Assembly: GCF_003574835.2 (NCBI RefSeq)
Contig: NZ_CP063196.1
Coordinates: 2,356,001-2,420,000, forward strand
Origin: Thermobifida halotolerans
GTDB lineage: Bacteria; Actinomycetota; Actinomycetes; Streptosporangiales; Streptosporangiaceae
DNA length: 64,000 nucleotides
Direction of reading: 5' to 3'
The position numbers and the translations under genes are program-made. How positions within the stretch are numbered: position 1 is the stretch's first letter; each line of letters opens with the position of its first letter. Positions 34,164 to 46,358 of this stretch are shown piece after piece. The notes under the pieces are model-generated. The model was not told where the DNA came from. It searched no databases and saw only the letters and a list, made by a program, of their open reading frames with translations.

Positions 34164-37127
34164 GTGCTGGTGGTGCACGCGGTCTGGGCCGACGACGCGC
34201 TCACCCTGTGGGCCGAGGACTCCACCGGCTGCGCCGTCACCGCCTCGCGCGCCGCCGCGGCGGCGCACCCCTACGCGGCCGACGCCGAGACCCTGCGCGC
34301 CGCCCTGGCCGCGGCGGCCGGGGAGGATCCCGTCGCCAAGGCCGAGTCCGGGGAACTGGAGGTGTGCCTGCCCAGCACCGCACGGCACCCGCTGCCCTCC
34401 CCCGCGCTGCCGCCCCCTCCCGGCACGGTCGCCGCGCGCCCCCGCGCGCTGCGGCGCTGGCGGGTGGACGCCCTGGTCGTCCGCGCGGGCGCCTGCGCCC
34501 TGCTGGCCGCGCTGCGCGGGACCGCCTCTGCCGACCTGGCGCTCGGCGCGGACCTGGCCCACCTGACCGCGGTGCACGCCTTCGCCGAGCACCTGGTCGC
34601 CCACGCCCGCCTGGCCCCGCTCGTCGTCGGCGAGGAGCCGTGCGCCCGCTGGCGGCCCCTGCTGACCGGCGCCGACGCCGCGCACTTCGCCGACCTGGCC
34701 GCCGCCCTGCCCCCGGCCGCCTACGCCCACCTCGACCCCGCCGCGCCCCCCGACGCCGCCGCCCTGGTCCACGCCGTACTGGCCGCGCTGGTCGACGAGA
34801 CCGCGCGCACCGCGCTCGCCGCCGACCCGCCGGCGGACGCGGCCCCGTGGACGGCCGCGCTCGTCGGCGACGAGGCGCGCGCCCGCCACCTCGACCCCGC
34901 GCTCGCCGACCGGCTGCGCGAGTCGTTCGACGCCGCCCACCGCACCACCCGCCCCCGGCTGCTGCTGCGCCTGGCCGAACCCGATCCGGAGGAGGCCGAG
35001 GACGCCTGGCGCCTGGAGTTGTGGGTGCAGTCGGCCGTCGACCCCAGCCTGCGGCTGCCGCTGCGCGACCTGTGGCGCGGCGAGGGCGGCGCCTGGCTCG
35101 GACCCGACGCCGAGACGGCGGCGCTGCGCGCACTCGACCGCGCCGCCCGCGTCTTCCCCCCGCTCACCCGCGCCCTGGAGATGCTGGCCCCCGACACGGT
35201 CCCCCTCACCCTGCGCGAGGCCCACGCCTTCGTCCGCGCCGCCGCGCCCCGCCTGGACGCGGCGGGCGTCACCGTGCTGCTGCCCGCCTGGAGCGAGCGG
35301 GCGGCACTCGGTCTGAGGCTGACCGTCCGCGACCGCCCCCCGGCGGGCCGCGGCGGCGTGGGCGCCGACGACCTGGTCGACTTCTCCCTGGAGGCCGCGC
35401 TCGGCGGCCAGCGGGTCGACCTCGACGCCCTCGCCGAACTGGCCCGCCTCAAGCAGCCCCTGGTGCGGCTGCGCGGCCGGTGGACGATGGTCGACCCGGC
35501 CGCGCTGCGCCAGACCCTGGAGTTCCTGCGCCGCCGGGGCCGCGGCCGGATGCGCCGCTCCCAGGCACTGGCGCTGGCGCTGTCCCCCGCGCCCGAGACT
35601 CCCGCCCCGATCGAGTCGGCCGACGCCGACGGCGCGCTGGGCGCGCTGCTCAGGGGCGACTCCGAGCACCGCCTCACCCCGCTCGCCACCCCGCCCGGCT
35701 TCCACGGCGAACTGCGCCCCTACCAGCGCAGGGGCGCGGCCTGGCTGCGTTTCCTCGGCGACCTCGGGCTCGGCGCGATCCTCGCCGACGACATGGGACT
35801 GGGCAAGACCGTGCAACTGCTGGCGCTGCTCGCCGACGAGCGCGCCCGCGGAACCGCCGGGCCGACCCTGATGGTCTGCCCCGTCTCCCTCACCGGCAAC
35901 TGGCTGCGCGAGGCCGCCCGGTTCACCCCCGGTTTGCGGGTGCGCCTGCACCACGGCCCCGACCGCCCCCACGGCAACGACCTGGCCCGGCTGCTCGGGC
36001 GGACCGACCTGCTGGTGACCACCTACGGGGTGGTCTCCCGCGACGCCGACGAACTGGCCGCCATCCCGTGGCGGCGGGTGGTCTGCGACGAGGCGCAGGC
36101 GATCAAGAACAGCGGAACCCGCCAGGCCCGCGCGGTCCGCGGTCTGCGGGCCGAGACCCGGATCGCGCTGACCGGCACCCCGGTCGAGAACAACCTGGGC
36201 GAACTGTGGTCGATCATGGAGTTCGCCAACCCCGGCCTGCTGGGCCCGGCCGCGCGGTTCGACCGCGCCGCCGGGGCGGGCGACGACGGCGGGCGGGCCG
36301 CCGCCCTGCTGCGCCGCCGCACCGGCCCGTTCGTCCTGCGCCGCCTCAAGACCGACCGCGCGATCATCTCCGACCTGCCCGACAAGCAGGAGATGCGCAC
36401 CTGGTGCACGCTCACCCCCGAACAGGCGTCGCTGTACCGGGCGGCGGTGGACGAGATGACCGAACGGCTCGACGACACCGACGGCATCCAGCGCAGGGGC
36501 CTGGTGCTGGCGACGCTGTCCCGGCTCAAGCAGATCTGCAACCACCCGGCGCAGTTCCTCGGCGACGGCTCGCCGCTGGCGGGGCGCTCCGGCAAACTGG
36601 AGCGGCTGGAACACCTGCTGGCCGAGGCGCTCGCCGCGGGCGACAAGGCGCTGTGCTTCACCCAGTACACCGCGTTCGGGGACCGGCTCGCCCCCCATCT
36701 CGCCGAGGTGCTGGGACGCGAGGTGCTGTGGCTGCACGGCGGCACGCCGCGGCCCCGCCGCGAGGAGATGATGCGCCGTTTCCAGGAGTCGCCGGAGCCG
36801 ATGGTGTTCCTGCTGTCGCTGAAGGCCGCGGGCACCGGGCTGAATCTCACCGCCGCCAACCACGTGGTCCACGTGGACCGGTGGTGGAACCCGGCGGTGG
36901 AGAACCAGGCCACCGACCGCGCGTTTCGCATCGGGCAGCGGCGCGACGTGCAGGTGCGCAAGCTGGTGTGCGTGGGAACGGTGGAGGAGCGGGTGGACGA
37001 GCTGATCGAACGCAAAAAGGCGCTCGCCGAGAGCGCGGTGGGCGCCGGGGAGGAGTGGCTGACCGAACTGTCGGTGGCCGAACTGCGCGAGGTGGTGCGC
37101 CTGGCCCCCGAGGCGGTGGCCGGGTGA
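34164..37127 (+). CDS. SNF2-family helicase
   Basis: 987 residues from GTG. The first ~500 residues form the poorly conserved bacterial SNF2-associated region. The ATPase follows: Walker A DDMGLGKTVQLL (~residue 541), TTYGVV, DEAQAIKN as the DEAx box (~641), LTGTPVENN, and the C-lobe motifs VHVDRWWNPAVENQATDRAF and RIGQRR. Such proteins (HepA/RapA-like) remodel protein-DNA or RNA polymerase complexes. The stop overlaps the SWIM gene (GTGA), a frequent actinobacterial pairing. Confidence 0.93.
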   Translation: MLVVHAVWADDALTLWAEDSTGCAVTASRAAAAAHPYAADAETLRAALAAAAGEDPVAKAESGELEVCLPSTARHPLPSPALPPPPGTVAARPRALRRWRVDALVVRAGACALLAALRGTASADLALGADLAHLTAVHAFAEHLVAHARLAPLVVGEEPCARWRPLLTGADAAHFADLAAALPPAAYAHLDPAAPPDAAALVHAVLAALVDETARTALAADPPADAAPWTAALVGDEARARHLDPALADRLRESFDAAHRTTRPRLLLRLAEPDPEEAEDAWRLELWVQSAVDPSLRLPLRDLWRGEGGAWLGPDAETAALRALDRAARVFPPLTRALEMLAPDTVPLTLREAHAFVRAAAPRLDAAGVTVLLPAWSERAALGLRLTVRDRPPAGRGGVGADDLVDFSLEAALGGQRVDLDALAELARLKQPLVRLRGRWTMVDPAALRQTLEFLRRRGRGRMRRSQALALALSPAPETPAPIESADADGALGALLRGDSEHRLTPLATPPGFHGELRPYQRRGAAWLRFLGDLGLGAILADDMGLGKTVQLLALLADERARGTAGPTLMVCPVSLTGNWLREAARFTPGLRVRLHHGPDRPHGNDLARLLGRTDLLVTTYGVVSRDADELAAIPWRRVVCDEAQAIKNSGTRQARAVRGLRAETRIALTGTPVENNLGELWSIMEFANPGLLGPAARFDRAAGAGDDGGRAAALLRRRTGPFVLRRLKTDRAIISDLPDKQEMRTWCTLTPEQASLYRAAVDEMTERLDDTDGIQRRGLVLATLSRLKQICNHPAQFLGDGSPLAGRSGKLERLEHLLAEALAAGDKALCFTQYTAFGDRLAPHLAEVLGREVLWLHGGTPRPRREEMMRRFQESPEPMVFLLSLKAAGTGLNLTAANHVVHVDRWWNPAVENQATDRAFRIGQRRDVQVRKLVCVGTVEERVDELIERKKALAESAVGAGEEWLTELSVAELREVVRLAPEAVAG

Positions 37128-37816
37128 GCGGGCGGTACTGGTCGCACCTGCTGCGCGCGGCGCTGGACGCGAACGCCTGCGGCGGGGCGCCGCCCGCCGC
37201 GGGCACGGTGGTGGACCTGCGGGTCGCTTCCGGGGAGGTGCTGGCCCGTGTCGCGGTCGGGGGCCGGGTGCACCGGGTGAGTCTGATCCTTTCCGTCCTG
37301 GAGCCGCCGCAGTGGGACACGGTGGCGGCGGCGCTCGGCGGCCAGCCGCTGTTTCGCGCCCGGCTGCTCGCCGGCCGCCTGCCCGCCGAGGTGGCGCGGG
37401 TCTTCGACGTGCTGGGGCTGCCGCTGCTGCCGCGCGGACCCGCGGAACCGGTGGTGACCTGCTCGTGTCCGGAGTGGGGCGGGGTGTGCGGGCACGCGGC
37501 GGCGGTGCTGGACGCCCTGGCCGGGCGGGTGGACGCCGACCCGTTCCTGCTGACGGCGTGGCGGGGGTGCGACCGCGGCGCGCTGCTGGCGGCGGTGCGC
37601 GCGCACGCCCGCGCCGGGCGGGAGGCGGTCGGCGACGCCGACGCCGCGCCGCCGGTGCGGGTGGCGGCCCGCCCCCTGCCCGAGGACCCCGACGAGTTCT
37701 GGCGCGCCCCCGCGCTGCCCGCACCGCCCGCCCGCGCCGAACCGCCCCCGCCGCTGCCCGCCGACGGCCCCCTGGCGGCGCTGGCCCCGCTGTACGAGCG
37801 CCTGCGCCGCGGATGA
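37124..37816 (+). CDS. SWIM zinc-finger protein
   Basis: 230 residues from a GTG overlapping the SNF2 stop. The SWIM motif CxCxnCxH is seen as CSCPEWGGVCGHAAAVLDAL (~residue 109). The N-terminal part has HRVSLILSVLEPPQWDTVAA, as in SWIM proteins encoded with SNF2 helicases. The tail is Pro-rich. It is likely a partner that targets the helicase to DNA or protein. Confidence 0.88.
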   Translation: MSGRYWSHLLRAALDANACGGAPPAAGTVVDLRVASGEVLARVAVGGRVHRVSLILSVLEPPQWDTVAAALGGQPLFRARLLAGRLPAEVARVFDVLGLPLLPRGPAEPVVTCSCPEWGGVCGHAAAVLDALAGRVDADPFLLTAWRGCDRGALLAAVRAHARAGREAVGDADAAPPVRVAARPLPEDPDEFWRAPALPAPPARAEPPPPLPADGPLAALAPLYERLRRG

Positions 37817-38014
37817 CCCCCGCACCCCGGGGCCGGTGCCGCACCCGGGTCGGGGCCGCTCGAAGCCCCGGCGCCGGTCGCGCCGCGCGGGTGCCGCCGG
37901 CGTCGGGGTATCCTCCACGGCGGCGCCGTGCGCGTGTGCCGGGCCCACCCGCCGACGGCACGGAGGGAGGGCGGCGTCCCGACAAGTCCGCCACGACCGA
38001 GGGGAACGCCATCC

Positions 38015-39238
38015 ATGAACCCGTGGACCACCCGGACCGCGCACCGGGCCTGGCTGGACGCCGAGGCCCGGCGCCTGCTGGGCTTCGTCTCCGCCGCCAC
38101 CCACCCCGAGCACGGCTTCGCCTGGCTGGACGCCGACGGCACGCCGGTGCCCGAGCAGGGCACGCAGACCTGGATCACCTGCCGCGTCACCCACGTGGCC
38201 GCGCTGGCGCACCTGGAGGGCGTCCCCGGCGCGGGAGCGCTCGCCGACCACGGGGTGCGGGCGCTGTCGGGCCCCGCGCGCGACCGCGACCACGACGGCT
38301 GGTTCGCCGCACTGGACGCCGACGGCACGCCCTCCTCACCGCGCAAGGAGGCCTACCAGCACGCGTTCGTGCTGCTGGCCGCCTCCAGCGCGGCGCTCGC
38401 CGGACGCCCGGGGGCGCGGGAACTGCTCGACGCGGCGGTCGACGTCGTCGAACGGCGCTTCTGGGACGAGGCGGCGGGCCGCTGCCGGGAGAGCTGGGAG
38501 CGGGACTGGAGCGCCGACGAGCCCTACCGGGGCGCCAACAGCAACATGCACCTGGTGGAGGCGTTCCTCGCCGTCGGCGACGCCACCGGTGAGCGGGTGT
38601 GGGCCGACCGGGCGCTGCGCATGGCCCGCTTCTTCGTCCACGAGGTGGCCGCCGCACGCGACTGGCGGCTGCCCGAGCACTTCACCGCCGACTGGCGGGT
38701 GGTGGCCGACTACAACACCGGCGACCGCGCCCACCCGTTCCGCCCCTACGGGGTGACGGTGGGCCACGTCCTGGAGTGGGCCCGCCTGCTGGTGCACCTG
38801 GAGGCGGCGCTGCCGGACGCCCCGGGGTGGCTGCTGGCCGACGCCGAGGCGATGTTCGCCGCCGCGGTGGAGCGCGGCTGGTCGGTGGACGGCTCCGAGG
38901 GCTTCGTCTACACCCTGGACTTCGACGACGCCCCCGTGGTGCGCGCCCGCATGCACTGGGTGGCGGCCGAGGCGGTCTCCGCGGCGGCCGTGCTGGGCCG
39001 GCGCACCGGCGACGAACGCTACGAGCACTGGTACCGGGTGTGGTGGGACCACGCCGCCGCGCACTTCGTGGACACCGCGCGCGGCAGTTGGCACCACGAA
39101 CTGGACCCGTCGCTGCGGCCCCCGGCGGGCGGCACCTGGAGCGGCAAACCGGACGTGTACCACGCCTACCAGGCGACCCGCCTGCCGCTGCTGCCGCTCG
39201 CCCCCAGCCTGGCCGGGGCACTGGCCGCAGACGGCTGA
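38015..39238 (+). CDS. AGE-family epimerase/isomerase
   Basis: 407 residues from the ATG at 38,015 (AGGGG about 10 nt upstream). Alpha/alpha-barrel sugar isomerase: TQTWITCRVTHVAALA near the N-terminus, KEAYQHAFVLLAAS, GANSNMHLVEAFLA, YGVTVGHVLEWARLL and KPDVYHAYQATRLPLLPLAP. Histidines in these blocks serve as acid/base residues in the family (N-acylglucosamine 2-epimerase, YihS-like aldose-ketose isomerases). The exact sugar cannot be told. It stands alone, followed by a strong terminator. Confidence 0.88.
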   Translation: MNPWTTRTAHRAWLDAEARRLLGFVSAATHPEHGFAWLDADGTPVPEQGTQTWITCRVTHVAALAHLEGVPGAGALADHGVRALSGPARDRDHDGWFAALDADGTPSSPRKEAYQHAFVLLAASSAALAGRPGARELLDAAVDVVERRFWDEAAGRCRESWERDWSADEPYRGANSNMHLVEAFLAVGDATGERVWADRALRMARFFVHEVAAARDWRLPEHFTADWRVVADYNTGDRAHPFRPYGVTVGHVLEWARLLVHLEAALPDAPGWLLADAEAMFAAAVERGWSVDGSEGFVYTLDFDDAPVVRARMHWVAAEAVSAAAVLGRRTGDERYEHWYRVWWDHAAAHFVDTARGSWHHELDPSLRPPAGGTWSGKPDVYHAYQATRLPLLPLAPSLAGALAADG

Positions 39239-39248
39239 GAACGCGGAC

Positions 39249-39277
39249 GGGGCCGCCCGGTCGTACCGGGCGGCCCC
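39249..39277. terminator. bidirectional hairpin terminator
   Basis: 12-bp perfect stem (GGGGCCGCCCGG / CCGGGCGGCCCC) with 5-nt loop between the converging epimerase and cold-shock genes. No T-run, as is common in high-GC actinobacteria. Confidence 0.8.
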
Positions 39278-39297
39278 GCCGAAGCCGAAGGCAGGCG

Positions 39298-39501
39298 CTA
39301 GAGAGCGCGGACGTTCTCGGCCTGCGGGCCCTTGGGGCCCTGGGTGACGTTGAACTCGACGCGCTGGTTGTCCTCGAGGTTGCGGAAACCGGCGCTGTCG
39401 ATGTTGCTGTAGTGCACGAAGACGTCAGGCCCACCGGCGTCCTGGCTGATGAATCCGAAGCCCTTTTCGCCGTTGAACCACTTGACGGTCCCCTGGATCA
39501 T
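39298..39501 (-). CDS. cspA: cold-shock protein CspA family
   Basis: 67 residues from an ATG with GGAAGA 4 nt upstream. The full cold-shock fold is present: [18 protein letters not shown] with RNP1 (KGFGFI) and DVFVHYSNI (RNP2), ending [11 protein letters not shown]. It is an RNA chaperone. The ~320 bp before the start toward the FdhF gene probably holds a long 5' leader, as usual for csp genes. Confidence 0.95.
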   Translation of the reverse strand: MIQGTVKWFNGEKGFGFISQDAGGPDVFVHYSNIDSAGFRNLEDNQRVEFNVTQGPKGPQAENVRAL

Positions 39502-39821
39502 GCGATCTTCCATTCTGTGATGCTGGGTCCAGACCCACACCCTGCGGGTCTGCGGGTGCTGCGAACCTTCTTCGGAAGAAAAACGCCCGCCGGTCAACAA
39601 CTCCGCGGGCGATCGCGAACGATCAGGAGAAATCAACGACTGCAACCCGCTTGTCACGCTACCACACCGGTGCCGCCGTGGCACGGACCGTGCCGGATCC
39701 GCACTCTTAATCCTTGGCCCCCGTTCTTCTCCGAGGCCGCCCCACCGGGGACAATGGGAAACGCGGCCCGGCACCGCCCCGGACCGCGGGTGGACGACCA
39801 GCAACGGAAAAGAGCTCGACC

Positions 39822-42140
<2,319 letters not shown>

Positions 42141-42358
42141 GCGCCCCGCGCGGGGCCTTTCGGGCTGTTGGCCGCGGCTGAGCGGTTGGAGGGGCGGCGG
42201 TCCGGGTAGCCGCGTGGGCGGGTGTCGCCGCGCCCGGGGCGGCGCCGGTGGCCGGATGCGGCCACCGCGCGTCCGCGGACGCGGTCGCCCGCGTCACACG
42301 CAGGAGAGGCCGCCGATGAGGCACCCGCCACGGCCACCCCGCCCGGAAAGGACCGGCG

Positions 42359-42778
42359 ATGTCCACAACCGTCCCGCACCCGTCCCGTCTCGACGCCTTC
42401 ACGGTGGGAATCATCGCGCTGGTCGGCGACGCCAACGCCGCCGACCGCCGGGGCCGCGGCATGGCCCTGGCCGTCGCCCCGCACGACCACCACGTGGTGT
42501 CCGTCCAGCCCGCCGACGCGCCGCTGTGGACGCCGCTGATCAGCCGCGAGGAGGCGCTGGCCGCACTGCCGGGACGCGACGCCTCCGCCGCCGAGGTCCT
42601 GACCGCCGTGGAGGCGCTGGCCGAGCGGATCGCCCCGCCCGGCCGGTCGGTGGACGTGGGGGCGCGCGGCGTGTTCGTCGCCGCCGGGACGGCTCCCGCA
42701 GCCGCTCCCCCGGTGGTCGTCGCCCCGCGGAGCGGATGGAGCACGGCGCGGACCGCCGTGTCCGCCCGGGCGGCCTGA
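42359..42778 (+). CDS. hypothetical protein
   Basis: 139 residues with GGAAAGGA upstream. Ala/Pro-rich soluble protein (LDAFTVGIIALVGDANAADR near the N-terminus). No family recognised. It stands between FdhF and the phosphatase gene with about 100-220 bp on either side, so it is probably its own unit. Confidence 0.6.
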   Translation: MSTTVPHPSRLDAFTVGIIALVGDANAADRRGRGMALAVAPHDHHVVSVQPADAPLWTPLISREEALAALPGRDASAAEVLTAVEALAERIAPPGRSVDVGARGVFVAAGTAPAAAPPVVVAPRSGWSTARTAVSARAA

Positions 42779-42883
42779 AATCCGCACCTGGTGCCGCGCT
42801 TTTCGCACCACATCCGATGATTCCGGCTCGAACTGGGAAGTTCCTTCATGGAAAGCGCGCGCCCGGCATCAACGAGGTGAGGC

Positions 42884-45355
42884 ATGGACAGCGACACCGA
42901 CGTCTTCGGAGGGATCTCCGGCGGTCCCGTCCCAGGGGGGAACATGCCCTCGGCCACGGTCGACGCGCACGGCACCGTCGTGGCCTGGAGCCACGGCGCC
43001 CAGTGGCTGTTCGGCCCCTCTCCCCCCGAGGCCGTGGGACGTCCGGTGGCCGACCTGCTGTCCGTGGACGCCTCGGAACTGGTCGACTTCGCCGACTATC
43101 CGGCGGCGTGGCTCGGCGAGGTCTCCGCCCGCGACCGCGACGACGCCCATCTGCGGCTGCGCCTGCACGCCCAGCCCCTCGTCGACGCCCGCGGCACCCT
43201 CCAGTGGCACCTGACCGTCCTCGGCAGGGTCTCCGAGCCCGCCCGGGCGACCTCCGTGGGCGACGTCGACGTGGAACAGTTGCGGGAGTGGACCCTGGCG
43301 CAGTCGCCGCTGCCCGTGACGATCTTCGACCACAAGGGGCGGGTCGTGGAGGCCAACGCGTCCATGGTCCGCCTGATGGGGGTCTCCGCCGAGCAGGCGG
43401 TCGGGCTGCGGCTGCGCGAACTCGCCCCCCTGCCCAGCTTCGCCGAGTTCGACCAACTGCTGGACCAGGCGCTGAGCAGCGGGAAACTGATCCGCCACGA
43501 GGTGTTCGGCCGTCTGGGCGAGGGGACCCGAGAGCGCTCCTGGACGATATTCTTCGCCCCGGTCAAGGACGGCACGGGGCAGGTGCACGGCGTCGCCTGC
43601 ACGGTGTTCGACACCTCCGCGCAGCACTGGGCCCGCCGCCGCCTGTCCGTCCTGGACGAGGCGGGCACCCGCATCGGCACCACCCTGGACATGACCCGCA
43701 CCGCCGAGGAGGCGGCGGAGGTGCTGGTGCCCCGGTTCGCCGACTCCGTCTTCGTGTCTCTCCTGGAGTCGGTCCACCTGGGCGGGGAGCCGACGACCGA
43801 GCCGTTCCGCGGCCCGGCCACGCTCCGCTGCGTCGCCCACCGCTCGGTCCTGGGCAGGGAACTGGAGGGCACTCCCACACCGGGCGACCTGGAGCACTAC
43901 CCGGAGGACTCACCGATAGTCCTCTCCCTGACCGAGCGCCGCCATCTGGTACACCGGATCGGCGACCCCTACCTCATGCGGTGGCTGGCGCGGGTCCCGC
44001 ACCACGCCGCCGCCATACGCGCGCACGGAATCCACTCGCTGATGCTGATCCCGCTGCTGGTCGGCGACGCGCCCATCGGCCTGGTCGGGCTCCTGCGGCA
44101 CCGGCGCACCGACCCCTTCGGCGACGACGACATCACACTGGCCCGGGACATCGCCGCCAAGGCCGCGGTGCGCATCGACAACGCCCGCCGCTACACCCGG
44201 GAGCGCACCGCCGCCCTGACCCTGCAGCGCAGTCTGCTGCCGCAGCGGATGCCGCCCAACTCCGCGGTGGAGGTCGCCACCCGCTACCTGCCCGCCGGAA
44301 CCGAGTTCGGCATCGGCGGCGACTGGTACGACGTCATCCCGCTGTCGGGCGCCCGCGTCGCCCTGGTCGTCGGCGACGTCACCGGCCACGGACTGCACGC
44401 CTCGGCCACGATGGGGCGGCTGCGCACCGCCGTACGCACCCTGTCCGACGTGGACCTGTCCCCGGAGGAGCTGCTCACCTACCTCGACGACCTGGTCCTG
44501 CACCTCAACACCGAGGAGGAGACCCACCACACCGCCGAGGAGGAGGCCCGGCTCGACCTGCACTCCGAGATCGGCGCCACCTGCCTGTACGCGATCTACG
44601 ACCCGGTGTCGCGCCGCTGCTCCATGGCGGGGGCCGGACATCCGCCGCCCGCGGTCGTCTACCCCGACGGAACGGTCGACTTCGTCGACCTGCCGGTCAG
44701 CCCCCTTCTGGGGGTGGGCGGCATGCCGTTCGAGTCGGTGGAGTTCGAGCTGCCCGCGGGCAGCCTGCTGGTGTTCTACACCAACGGCCTCGTGGACTCC
44801 CGGGAGCACGGTCTGGAGCAGGGACTGGACCGGTTGCGCGACCTGCTGGCCGAACCGGCGGAGTCGCTGGAGGCCACCTGCGACTCCCTGGTGCACACCC
44901 TGCTTCCCGAGGGCACCTTCGACGACGCCGCCCTGCTGGTGGCCCGCACCCGCGCCCTCGACGCGCACAAGGTGGCCACGTGGGACCTGCCCTCCGACCC
45001 CTCGGTCGTCGGCGCGGTCCGGTCCTGGGCCACCGAGCAGCTCGCCGCCTGGGGGCTGGAGGAGTTGTCGTTCACCACCGAACTGGTCGTCAGCGAACTC
45101 GTCACCAACGCCATCCGCTACGCCAGCGCGCCCATCCAGGTGCGGCTGATCCAGAACGGCTCCCTCATCTGCGAGGTCTCCGACGCCAGCAACACCGCCC
45201 CGCACCTGCGCCGGGCGCGCACCTTCGATGAGGGGGGCCGCGGCCTGTTCCTGGTCGCCCAGCTCAGTCGGCGGTGGGGCACCCGGCACCGCAACAACGG
45301 CAAGACCATCTGGGCGGAGCAGCCCCTGCCCGACCGGGAGCCCGTTCCCGTGTGA
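42884..45355 (+). CDS. PAS-PAS-GAF-SpoIIE-HATPase phosphatase
   Basis: 823 residues. Two PAS domains lie at ~20-105 and ~125-240 (second: PLPVTIFDHKGRVVEANASM) and a GAF at ~250-430. The SpoIIE/PP2C phosphatase at ~440-690 has ERTAALTLQRSLLPQ, GGDWYDVIPL and VGDVTGHGLHAS with metal-binding Asp/Gly. A C-terminal HATPase of RsbW type at ~695-815 has SELVTNAIRYA and GRGLFLVAQLS. Architecture implies an anti-anti-sigma phosphatase fused to its own anti-sigma-like kinase, tuned by small-molecule or redox sensing. No sigma factor is adjacent. Confidence 0.9.
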   Translation: MDSDTDVFGGISGGPVPGGNMPSATVDAHGTVVAWSHGAQWLFGPSPPEAVGRPVADLLSVDASELVDFADYPAAWLGEVSARDRDDAHLRLRLHAQPLVDARGTLQWHLTVLGRVSEPARATSVGDVDVEQLREWTLAQSPLPVTIFDHKGRVVEANASMVRLMGVSAEQAVGLRLRELAPLPSFAEFDQLLDQALSSGKLIRHEVFGRLGEGTRERSWTIFFAPVKDGTGQVHGVACTVFDTSAQHWARRRLSVLDEAGTRIGTTLDMTRTAEEAAEVLVPRFADSVFVSLLESVHLGGEPTTEPFRGPATLRCVAHRSVLGRELEGTPTPGDLEHYPEDSPIVLSLTERRHLVHRIGDPYLMRWLARVPHHAAAIRAHGIHSLMLIPLLVGDAPIGLVGLLRHRRTDPFGDDDITLARDIAAKAAVRIDNARRYTRERTAALTLQRSLLPQRMPPNSAVEVATRYLPAGTEFGIGGDWYDVIPLSGARVALVVGDVTGHGLHASATMGRLRTAVRTLSDVDLSPEELLTYLDDLVLHLNTEEETHHTAEEEARLDLHSEIGATCLYAIYDPVSRRCSMAGAGHPPPAVVYPDGTVDFVDLPVSPLLGVGGMPFESVEFELPAGSLLVFYTNGLVDSREHGLEQGLDRLRDLLAEPAESLEATCDSLVHTLLPEGTFDDAALLVARTRALDAHKVATWDLPSDPSVVGAVRSWATEQLAAWGLEELSFTTELVVSELVTNAIRYASAPIQVRLIQNGSLICEVSDASNTAPHLRRARTFDEGGRGLFLVAQLSRRWGTRHRNNGKTIWAEQPLPDREPVPV

Positions 45356-45368
45356 GCCGCGGTGCGGC

Positions 45369-46274
45369 TCACACCCGGATGGCGCGGGCCGCGGCGCGCA
45401 GGGTGGCGACCATCGCGGGCACCGGGTCGCGTGGGCGCGGCCGGTGCACCAGGAAGATCCGCCGGGCCAGGCCGGTGCCGCGCAGGCGGCGCGCCCGCCA
45501 CCCGCCCTCGGCGTGGGAGCGCAGGATCGTGGAGGGGACCAGGCCGATGCCCACGCCCGCGCGGATCAGGGCGAGGGCGACCTCGTAGTCGCGGGTCTCG
45601 TAGGCGACGTTCACGCTCGTGCCCGCCTCGGCCGCGGCGGTCTCCAACGCGATCCGGTTGTGGATTCCGGGCGCACCGCAGATCCACTCCTCCTCGGCGA
45701 GGTCGGCCAGCGCGACGCGGGGCCGTTTGACGGCGGGATGCCCGTCGGGCAGCACCAGCAGCAGCGGGTCGGTGAGCAGCGGTTCGCGGCGCAGGCCGGA
45801 GGCGGGCGGCAGCGCGACCCCGGGGTAGCGGTGCGTGATGAGCAGGTCGAGGTCGCCGGAGGTGACCAGGCCGTAGCCGTCGGGCGGTTCCACGTCGCTC
45901 AACGCCAGGCGCACGTGCGGGTGGGCGCGGCGGAAGTCCGCGAGGGCGCCGGGCAGCAGGGTCCTGCCCGCGCTGGCGAACGCGCCCAGGGTCAGAGTCG
46001 GCGGGTGCTGTTCGAGGGTGGCGCGCACGGCCCGCTCGGCGTCGCGCAACTCCCCGAGCACGCGTTCGCCGTGCTCCAGCAGCACCCGTCCGGCCTCGGT
46101 GAGGCGGACGCCGCTGCGGCCGCGTTCGACCAGCACACAGCCCAGTTCCCGTTCCAGTTTGGCCAACTGCTGGGAGACCGCGGGCGGGGTGAGGGACAGG
46201 CGTTCGGCCGCCGCGGTGACGGAGCCCGCGCGCGCCACCTCGACCAGGACGCGCAGCCGGTTGGCGTCCAGCAC
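45369..46274 (-). CDS. LysR-family regulator
   Basis: 301 residues from a GTG preceded by GGAGGGG. N-terminal wHTH: RLRVLVEVARAGSVTAAAER and LTPPAVSQQLAKLERELG. The effector domain follows (GAFASAGRTLLPGALADFRR). It diverges from the threonine-dehydratase-like gene 84 bp away; in this family the divergent neighbour is commonly the target. The intergenic region has an AT-rich patch (AATAAGAAACGCTTAATCG) suitable for a LysR site. Confidence 0.9.
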   Translation of the reverse strand: MLDANRLRVLVEVARAGSVTAAAERLSLTPPAVSQQLAKLERELGCVLVERGRSGVRLTEAGRVLLEHGERVLGELRDAERAVRATLEQHPPTLTLGAFASAGRTLLPGALADFRRAHPHVRLALSDVEPPDGYGLVTSGDLDLLITHRYPGVALPPASGLRREPLLTDPLLLVLPDGHPAVKRPRVALADLAEEEWICGAPGIHNRIALETAAAEAGTSVNVAYETRDYEVALALIRAGVGIGLVPSTILRSHAEGGWRARRLRGTGLARRIFLVHRPRPRDPVPAMVATLRAAARAIRV

Positions 46275-46358
46275 GGTCCCCTCCGGGAATAAGAAACGCT
46301 TAATCGTCTTTAGAAAACCCAACTTTAACTTAACGGCCGCGGTGGGCAGAGTGGGATC

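Noticed and set aside
33060-38012. A 1,650-codon minus-strand open frame
   Set aside because: It is the high-GC antisense shadow of the methyltransferase, SNF2 and SWIM genes, which have clear catalytic motifs on the plus strand. The antisense product is low-complexity Arg/Gly/Pro.
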